Below, in pieces: positions 51,901-64,000 of a stretch of 64,000 bases of DNA. Every line of letters starts with the position of its first letter. Position 1 is the first letter of the stretch. Made by a program: the position numbers and the translations under genes. The notes below the pieces were generated by a model. It had not been told where the DNA came from, ran no database searches, and saw nothing but the letters and a program-made list of their open reading frames with translations. The stretch comes from Zonotrichia leucophrys gambelii (Eukaryota; Chordata; Aves; Passeriformes; Passerellidae): the NCBI RefSeq assembly GCF_028769735.1, contig NC_088177.1, positions 13,394,599 to 13,458,598 on the forward strand. Reading direction: 5' to 3'.

Positions 51901-54900
51901 AAGTTTAAACATAACGTTTCTTCCAGAGAGGTGAGAATTTGGTACAAATATTTTTTTCTTTCTGCATGTATTTTTGGTTTGCCTGGTTTTGTTTGGTTTT
52001 TTTTACAGTAAATGCATTTTCCTGTAAAGACTGCAGCACATGGGTTCCCAGGGAATAGTTCAGTTGTGTTTTGACTTTTAAAACATTTTATACTTTCTTT
52101 TCCTCTCAACTTCAGGCATTTAGAATGCATTAGGGTCACTGGTTCTATTAGGAATGCTGATGTTAAGGTTAGTTCAAGGGTAATTTAATATATTTAGGTA
52201 TTGAAATTCTATAAAAGCCAAGATGCTTTATTTTGGATGTAGGTCTAGATAATAGATATCTTGTATTGAATTCAGGTTTGGGTGGAGAAAAGGTAATATG
52301 GAGTTACAGAAGTATGTCAAGTGGCACTGGAGTGTACATAGGAATAATGAAAGTAGAAAATTAAGCTCCTAAATATCTAAACATATATACATATGTGTGT
52401 GTGTATATATGCATGCATACATTGTATTATGATTAGGCAAAGAGGAAAGAAGGAAGGGGAACATAATCTTTAATACTGGAGAAGGTTTTTCTTCTGTGAT
52501 GCTTCCCATGTTACTATCACAAGGAATTATTGATCCAAAAGGCCATGTGAACGTAGCTGTAGAGTAGAAAAATGATGGAACTAACCTGTTCCAATCTAAT
52601 AATAAATAAATGACATCAGAGTGCTCATTATTTTAATTAAATTAATGAGAAGTCATTAATAGTTGATACTTTATTCCCCCATCATGTAGACAAGAGGGAT
52701 TGTTAATTCAGGGCTCAGCAATACAAGAGCATCACAGCTCCAAGGCTCCCCAAAAATTGGATGAAAACGCAACATTATAAGTTGTTATTTAAACACAGAT
52801 TTGTAGCTTACCCATGGTAGTTGTCTTGCTGTGGTATAGTTAATTGTACTTTGCCTTGTCTTCTGATCACACAGGTCTTACAGATACTCAAGGAAAATGT
52901 GCATTTGGTAAAACTTGGCATGATTTATATAGCTTGGAGCGATGAGTAAGTTCTTACTTAATTAGATGAATTATGTAGACGTTTTTTAATTGTCCAAATG
53001 CCAAACCAGATACACTGGGCTTTGCAACTCCTCCCTATTTTTAGAGCAATACTGACTTTATTTCTTACCACATATTTTTTTCCAGGCTAGTAATCTATAA
53101 TGTACTTGAGCTATTTTGATATGGTTATCTTTAATTAAGCGCATAACTTATTAATATTTTGTGAGTTGGATTAAGTTCTTTTGATAGTATTTTACCATGC
53201 CAGTTTGTAATTATGTTGTTTCACTAGCGCAGACAGATTGGTAAGTCATGAGTTATTAGGGAAAAGAAATTGTTCTAATGAATAAACAGGGCCTTGCAGA
53301 CAGTAAGCTGGTAGTGTCAAGCATCACTCAGGATGGCCAAAATAAGGACTTGAAGGATATTTATTACTAGACTTGCAGGTATTTATCAGTATTTAAATCA
53401 TAATTAATAAAAACTGTGTGGTTTTAAAGTGTGGCAATGCATCATATTATGTAATATTAGAAATATCCTTCCCCTGCACGTGCTTGATCCTGTGCTGTGT
53501 TTTGGTTTTGTTACACCTAGTGCCCCGTGAAAGTGAACCAGTTAATCCTTGATGTGATTTATGGTGCTTTGAGCTGGGAGGTTGTAACCATAAATATTGT
53601 AAGGGGCTTTGATTTCCAGATTATGCCAAACATTCCCGCTTTCAAAAATGGATCTCGCTGAAACGTGCAACGTTGGGAAAGTAAACACAACATTTTAAAT
53701 TTAATTTCCATTCTCTTCTGTGACAATTACAGATCACATGAGAAAGGAAGCCATCATAGCACGTCACATATTGAACTCGATGAAATGTATTACAATTTGA
53801 ATCTCTGGAGTGGTTTTCCCTCCAGTGGGGCTCTAATTTATACCTGCTCGTTCAGGAATAAATAGTGCTATTTTCTGACTTGTCATCTGTCTCACCTCAC
53901 CTCTCCTCAGCTTTTACACTGAGAAAATGATGTCATTGAACTGAATGCTAAAGCAGCAAACTGTGCTAAGATTCATTTCACAGTCCAGCCCTTAACATTT
54001 TTAGAATGGTTCTGTTCATCCTTTTATTGCTGTGACAGTAGATGTCCGGTGTGGCACACGTACACAAAGGGTAGGTCCGTGTGCATAGAAGGAGAGACAG
54101 AACGATTGAAGGGATGAATACAGAAATGAGGGAATGCTGGTGGTGCTCTGAGTTCTCCTGAACTTCCTGGTCTCATTACCACCACCCAGTGGAAAAGTCT
54201 GGAGCTAATGCCAATTCCTGGTGTCAACTTGAGGACTTCTTCCCATGGAAATATGAGCCCAAGCTCACAGATGTGAAGTTTCTCATTGACTGTGGAATAC
54301 TTTTGATCAAATTTTCAGACTCCAGACTTTTGAACTCTGGAAAAAATTGTGTGACTGTTGGCATGGAAAATAATCTGTGTTTGTAATAAATGGCCACAAA
54401 TAATCTGAGATCTATCCTAGATCTCAAAATTTACAGTTTTCCTATTTATTTTGTGGATTTCCTTTTATCAGGTCTTCCCTTAATGGCTCACTTACTTTTG
54501 TTAAAAGATTTTTATTTCTTAAAATGAAAAGCTTTCTTACCTTGGAAATGTTGCATTTTTAACTGGATAAAATTAATTACAAAAAAATTAATTGCTAAAA
54601 ATGACAACTTGGTGCTCATTATGTCGTCAAATTCATCTCCAGAAAAGTACCGGATGCAGAATGGCTGCTTGAAATCTCTTTGGATATTGTTTATGGTGTT
54701 CATGTGCTGTTTCTTTATTGTAATGCTAGTTGTGTACCTTGCCTGCTGGATTTTATTGAGCTTTGGCTGGTGGCTTGGTAGAATCACACCCATTCTGTGG
54801 TCTTTTGACTTCTGCTTTTTGATTTATGAAAAGATATATTTTTTTAAATTTTTTTTTTGTGTTGTCACTGAACGATTGTTCCTTGCACTGTGGTGCTAGA

Positions 54901-57900
54901 TTGTTGGGGAAGGGAAAGTGAAAAAGATTTTATATAGCAGTCATTTGGGAACAGTCATGGGACGGTTTGGATTGAGACCTTTTAAAAAAGGTCATCTAAA
55001 AAACAAACGCTGAAGACTCCCCTGCCACATGCAGGTACACCTTCCACTACAGATGGAAGCATTGCCTCTGAGATGAAATCTATTTTTTTCTTATGATTTT
55101 TGAAAATTTAATTTCATTTATTTTTCTAGGGTTTGACTTGGATGTTTGGTCTGAGTGGATATTGGGAAACCATAATTCCATGATGGACTGTTTCAGGGGT
55201 TCATTTTCCAGTTTGCTTTTCACACAGAGACACTCTATTTGATAGAGGATTTGCTTCTAAGGCAGTGGTTAACATAGCACAGCGAGTTGCATTTTCAGTG
55301 TTTGAAATGCTCAGGAGTGGCTTGTGCAGCCATCAGGTGTTTTGGCTTGGGCTGTCAGGTGTTTTCTGGCCTAAAAATATCCTGCTGTTTAATGCTGTTC
55401 TAGTACATCAGTTCCTTGTTGGTGTTACCTCATGTTCAGTGTGCCATTTGCAATTTTATTTTAAATTTTTATTTGTCTGGTTTGGTTTTTTAGGAACGGA
55501 TTAGTGGAGAAAATAAAAAGATGCAGTGTGGATGTGCTGTTAGGGAAATTGTGCAGCACAAACATTAAGAAGGGAGGATAGAGAGAATGCTGTATTATAT
55601 CCACTAACAACACAGGTTTTCCCAGTAGTATCCTAACGAAGACAGTGGTAATATTGGTGATTGGGAAGAGCAGGGGCAGAGAAGTGTTTGCATTTCTGAA
55701 CACTGGGATGTGGTGCTGGATACAGATGTGGATATGTGGAAAGAGGGAGGGGATGATTGTTGCTGGACAAGCCTTTTCCCTGAGCTGTTCTGCATAAGCA
55801 GAGCTATGAATCTGTGTGCTTTGCAGGGCTGAAGGAGCTGAGAAATGAAAACAGAGCGTGTTTTAATGAATCTTTGCTGCCACTTGTGAGGTTGAAATGC
55901 AAGTCCAAGCCTTCCCAGTGCTCTCCCTGTGACACAGCCCTGGGGGCTGCAGGGCTTTAAGGCACTGCTGCCTTTCCTTATCTTTGTGATAGCAGAGCTG
56001 CACTCAGCTCAAGGGCTGGAGCAGGGAGCCCACTGTGCTGCTCCTCACACAGCATGAGGGATGTGCTGGGAACTAGGCTACCAGAGCATCCCAGTTTCCT
56101 CTTTTTCCTGCTGCACCACCCCCACAGCTGATGAATGAATGAATGCAGTTGTAATACACTGTTTAATGCACATCACCCCTTAATGCCTTTTAAAAGGTAC
56201 TCGGGGTACTCCCAGCTTTCCTTCTGCTTCATGCAAGGATGATGGGCCTCGGAAATAGGGAAACACATAAAAAGCTCAGTGAAAGGAAAAAAGGACCAGC
56301 AAAAGGAGACTCAAAGTGCAGGAGATGGTAAAAAGGTGTGTCTCAGGCAGCAGATTACTTACAGGGAGATATTCTAAGGACAAAGTGAATTTTGTTGAAT
56401 TCAGTAAGAATTGCTATGGGAATTTAATTGGGTTTGTTGTGACTTGAGCACAGATATTCCTTTCTATCCTTGATGGGTATGTTTCAAGAGAGAATTTGTT
56501 TCAATCATTTGATTTGTCAGGATTTGTTAGTAACACATATGCTGTGCCTTGCTTTAAAAACTGCTAACCAAAAGAGTTGATACTCTTGAATATTTTTTCT
56601 GGGTTATGCAAGGATTATTTCTTAACTAATGAATATTATTAAATATTGGAATGCAGAATATTGAGTATTCCTCACAGGCAGAAAAACAGTAGAATGCACA
56701 AGAATCAGTTCCATTTGTTCACTGGCTTCTAGTTCACAAGTTTTCCAGAAAGTCTCTCAAATCCATACTCTGCTTCTTGAGTTGGTATTTGCTATTTTAT
56801 ACAGGAACAACTCCTTGGAGATTTTTCCCAAATGGAGGAATAAAACCATGAGTAAATAAGGAGCACTGGTTATTATTACATAGCAGAGATTTGTATAAAT
56901 AGCAATAAAAACAGCTGAAACCCCCGCTACTTACCCAGGAGAGCAGGACAGAGATGGAAATAGGGAATATTGATGGTCAGGGATTGATGAAATCAGCAAT
57001 TTATTAAAAATAAAAGATTTGGGAAGGAAGAAGCATCTTGAGTCTGTGTGATCATAGTAAACAGAATGAGCATGAAAACTTAGGTGAGGGGTTGAGATAG
57101 ATCAGAGATCAGCTAAAAAAAAAAAAAGACAACCAGAATAAGCAGGACTAGAAAAGATGTACTTTGCTTGTCAGGTGTTATTTGTTGTCCTTTGTTTATT
57201 CAGTGCTTTGGAGGAATCAGGTGGTTTTTAATTGGTATTTTTTCCTCCTTTAATAGAGGTGGACAGTGAATTTCATGAGCAGAAGCTATAGCAGCTTTCA
57301 GTGCTGTTGCTCACTTCTGCTTGGTACAAAGCAGGGTGAACCTTTGAAACCTGAGCTGTGGGAGCAGATTATTTCTCTGCTGCTTCAAGATGTTCCCAAG
57401 TCCTTGGACTCTTAGCAAGAGTGTGCAAGCAGTGCCTGCCCGTCTCTGAAAGGCCAGAGAGCAGCTGTACAGCCCTGAAACTTTTAAAAAACCCTGAAAG
57501 GGCCCAGGTATGGCTGTAGCAGCTGTGAGGCAATGTGTCAGCGATGTGTCTGTGCAAGGATTTCAGGGAAAAAGGTTCCAGATTTTGAGATGGTGGATGT
57601 AGGGACTTTGATTCCCAGGCAGAAAGGTCCTCACCTATCAGTAATGTTCTGTTTAGAAGGTGGGAAAAAATTGTTCTAGTCCCAGTTGGAATATATTTAT
57701 TCCCAGCAAAGAGTTGCCTAATTTTATTTCTTGCATAATTTCATGTCTTTTCTTCTGACATTTTTGAGAGGGATCCACACCCATGGTTCTGTCTTGAAAG
57801 GGAACCAGGCCTTAAGTGTGCTGTGTTTTTAAATTTATCAGGTATTTATAATATTGACTTGATTTTCACATGGCAACGAACTTGCTGGTTATTTCTAGAT

Positions 57901-58739
57901 GTACACGTACATCCTGATAACCAGAAAAATCTGTGCATATACATTATCACACTCTTTTTTTGGCTGTAACAAGAAGCAGCAAATTCTGATCTCTCACCTG
58001 TGGCTCAGCTGTCAAAACTTTCCACTTTTGCCATTTCCATAATTTCTTCCTAAGTGTTGGAAATGCTAAAGAATGAGTGACAGCTGTCAAAATTTACTAT
58101 TCATTGTGTATGATCTGAGGCAATGATAGAAGATGTTTATCAGAAAGGGGTGCATCTCAAAAAAATGGGGCTTCCTTCATGAAGGATACAAGCACCTGAG
58201 ACAGTAATTTCTGCCAGGGAAGTGTTTGTGTGTGTCCCCATCCTCAATCATCTGGCAGCAGCTCATCAGTTTTGGAGGACAAGATAATGGGACACTGCTA
58301 TTATGTTGCCAGCAGTAAATGCTGACTAAGAGACGTGTTCAGATGTTGCATCATGTTTCTGGGCTCCTTTTCTAAGGTGCTCCTTCTTTTGGCACTGGAA
58401 ATTCATCCCATCAATCTTGATTTTTACAAAGCAGACTAAAGGTGAAGCAGGTTGGACGATGAGCCAGCTAAGAGTGTTTCACACCTCACATGAGAAAAGC
58501 TGCAAACCACAGATACCTTATGGGGGAGAAAATCCCCAACAAAACAACAAACCACACTTAAAGCATCTTCCTTGTGCACATCTTAGACTGTGACAAATTC
58601 TGGTCCTGGAAGCCAGCTCCGGGTTGTGTGCTGCAAAAAGAAAGGATCACTTATGCTGGGGAAGGAGCAGGGGCATGCCACAGCTGCCTCATGCTGATGT
58701 ACCTAATGGTTTTTAGCCCACTTTGCTGGGGGCTTTGTA
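39928..58739. other. Long intergenic stretch upstream of ZNF804A
   Basis: Nearly 19 kb without a recognisable gene or well-defined transposable element. Simple-sequence tracts include a TTG run near 46215-46230, an A/C-rich tract at about 49280-49370, a T/G-rich tract at about 51815-51880, and TG/TA at about 52390-52410. Relative CpG clusters at about 46340-46500 and 53470-53860 stand out from the CpG-poor background. A perfect palindrome (9-base arms around TCC) lies at 54406-54426. All reading frames are short and unrecognised. Confidence 0.5.
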
Positions 58740-58946
58740 CAACCGAGGCGAGCACATCACACGGGCGCTGAGGCTGAGGATCGCAGAGTCTGCGCCAGAG
58801 CCTGCAAGAAACCATGCTCGGTGTCCTTTTCCTTGCTAACGCCCAAGCACCGCGAGGCCGGGTGGGCAGAGCCGCCTCCGCCTGCGGGCCCGGCCCGGGA
58901 GAACCGTGAGTGACCGCGGGGAGAGGCGGGGAAGCCCCGGGAAGGG

Positions 58947-59109
58947 GGATGCAGGCACTCCGGGAACGGGGGATGCGGCCCCCGAGGAAGGGATGCGGTC
59001 CCCCGAGCGGGAGGGATGCAGGCACTCCGGGAAATGGGGGATGCGGCCCCCCAAGGACGAGGGATGCAGGCATCTCGGGAAAGGGGGATGCGGCCCCAAG
59101 CGCTTCCCG
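58947..59109. repeat. G+C-rich minisatellite in the island, ~23-bp unit
   Basis: Seven occurrences of GGATGC(A/G)G start at 58947, 58971, 58991, 59014, 59039, 59062 and 59086, spaced 20-25 bases. Two unit types alternate imperfectly: 'ggatgcaggcactccgggaa' and 'ggatgcggccccc'. The array is about 640 bases upstream of the predicted TATA-like box. It is likely length-variable. Confidence 0.85.
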
Positions 59110-59707
59110 TGACCCAGAAGTTTTGCCAGCCCGCTCCCGATGCTGCGGGATGCGGCGGGGATGGGCTGCGGCGGCCGCAGCCCGGCGAAGGGCGGGATGG
59201 AGCTTACCCCGAGCGAGGATGGGGAATGACCGGTTTCCCCCAATTGCGTTGTCACGGGCCACAGGAGCCGAGAGCGGCGGCCGATGGGGAGCGGGGGGGC
59301 TGCTCCGGCCGGGCAGGTGGAGGTGCCTGTGAGTAGGGTGTTAGAGAAATATGTAACAAAAAAAGAGAAAAGGGCGCGGTGGAGGCTGCTCGGAGGAGGG
59401 GGAGGGCGGGAGCGTTGGGCTGGGGGCGTCGCACCCCGGGCATCTCTCCATGCCCACCCCCCCAGATCCCGGAGGAATCACACTGGTCGCCGTCCCCACC
59501 CCCGGAAAAAGGAGGGCGCAGCCCACCTGCGGGGCTGGCTGGCTCGGGGCGCCGGCGCTGCCCCGTCCCCCCGCCCGTCCCCCTTTACCTGCCGGCGGCC
59601 CGTCCGCGGCGGGGGCAGCGGGGCGTGGGGCGGTGGGTGGCGGTGGAGGCGGCGTGTGACAGATGTCCTCCTCTGACAGCGCTCGGTACCAGCCCAGTGG
59701 CTCCCTG

Positions 59708-59753
59708 CCATTGGCTCAGTGCAGCCGACCGGCAAGGCTGCTCGCTATAATAG
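59708..59753 (+). promoter_or_regulatory. ZNF804A: Predicted ZNF804A core promoter
   Basis: An inverted CCAAT box (ATTGG at 59710-59714) lies about 32 bases before a TATA-like TATAATAG (59746-59753). Transcription would then be expected to start near 59775-59785, leaving a leader of about 140 bases. CpG-island promoters often use dispersed starts, so the exact start is uncertain. Confidence 0.5.

Positions 59754-64000
<4,247 letters not shown>

Noticed and set aside
54406..54426. Inverted repeat TGAGATCTA/TAGATCTCA
   Set aside because: Arms of only nine bases with no supporting context. Kept only as a note.
58901..58912. GTGAGT in the CpG island as donor of an upstream non-coding exon
   Set aside because: A lone donor-like hexamer without a defined start site or matching acceptor is not enough to call an exon.
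58651..59262. 203-codon - strand frame with repeated 'GGPHP'-like motifs
   Set aside because: The apparent protein repeats are the translation of the G+C-rich minisatellite at 58947-59109. There is no conserved protein signature.

Overview
This window looks like avian nuclear DNA, most probably from a songbird. It is A+T-rich, almost free of long reading frames, and CpG-poor outside one island. It carries 3' ends of CR1 retrotransposons of the bird type and several bird-type endogenous-retrovirus LTRs. No bacterial or organellar gene organisation is present, and nearly all open reading frames are short chance frames. The species assignment is inferred from the repeat types and not proven.

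Only one protein-coding exon is recognised with confidence: the first coding exon of ZNF804A on the + strand (59922-60032). It encodes the 37 N-terminal residues and ends in a clean splice donor. It sits in a strong CpG island (about 58740-60330) with an inverted CCAAT box, a TATA-like box, and a 34-codon upstream reading frame. Everything after 60032 is the start of intron 1. The roughly 58.7 kb before the island is gene-poor upstream sequence. One isolated stretch at 3938-4056 has good splice signals on both sides and may be a non-coding or unrecognised exon.

The upstream desert is dotted with transposable-element remains: three CR1 fragments (1150-1490, 5080-5175, 14750-14995), three related solo LTRs (16818-17201, 33829-34189, 39543-39927), an ERVL-like LTR (25290-25892), another LTR-like unit (about 20999-21600), a short LTR-like unit (24248-24393), and two copies of a TATA-containing dispersed repeat (15265-15545, 36425-36790).

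The most striking structure is a complete 844-bp miniature LTR retroelement on the - strand (10283-11126). It has two 243-bp LTRs, a 6-bp target-site duplication, a tRNA-Trp-like primer-binding site, a polypurine tract, and no coding capacity. Its interior is built mostly from short tandem units.
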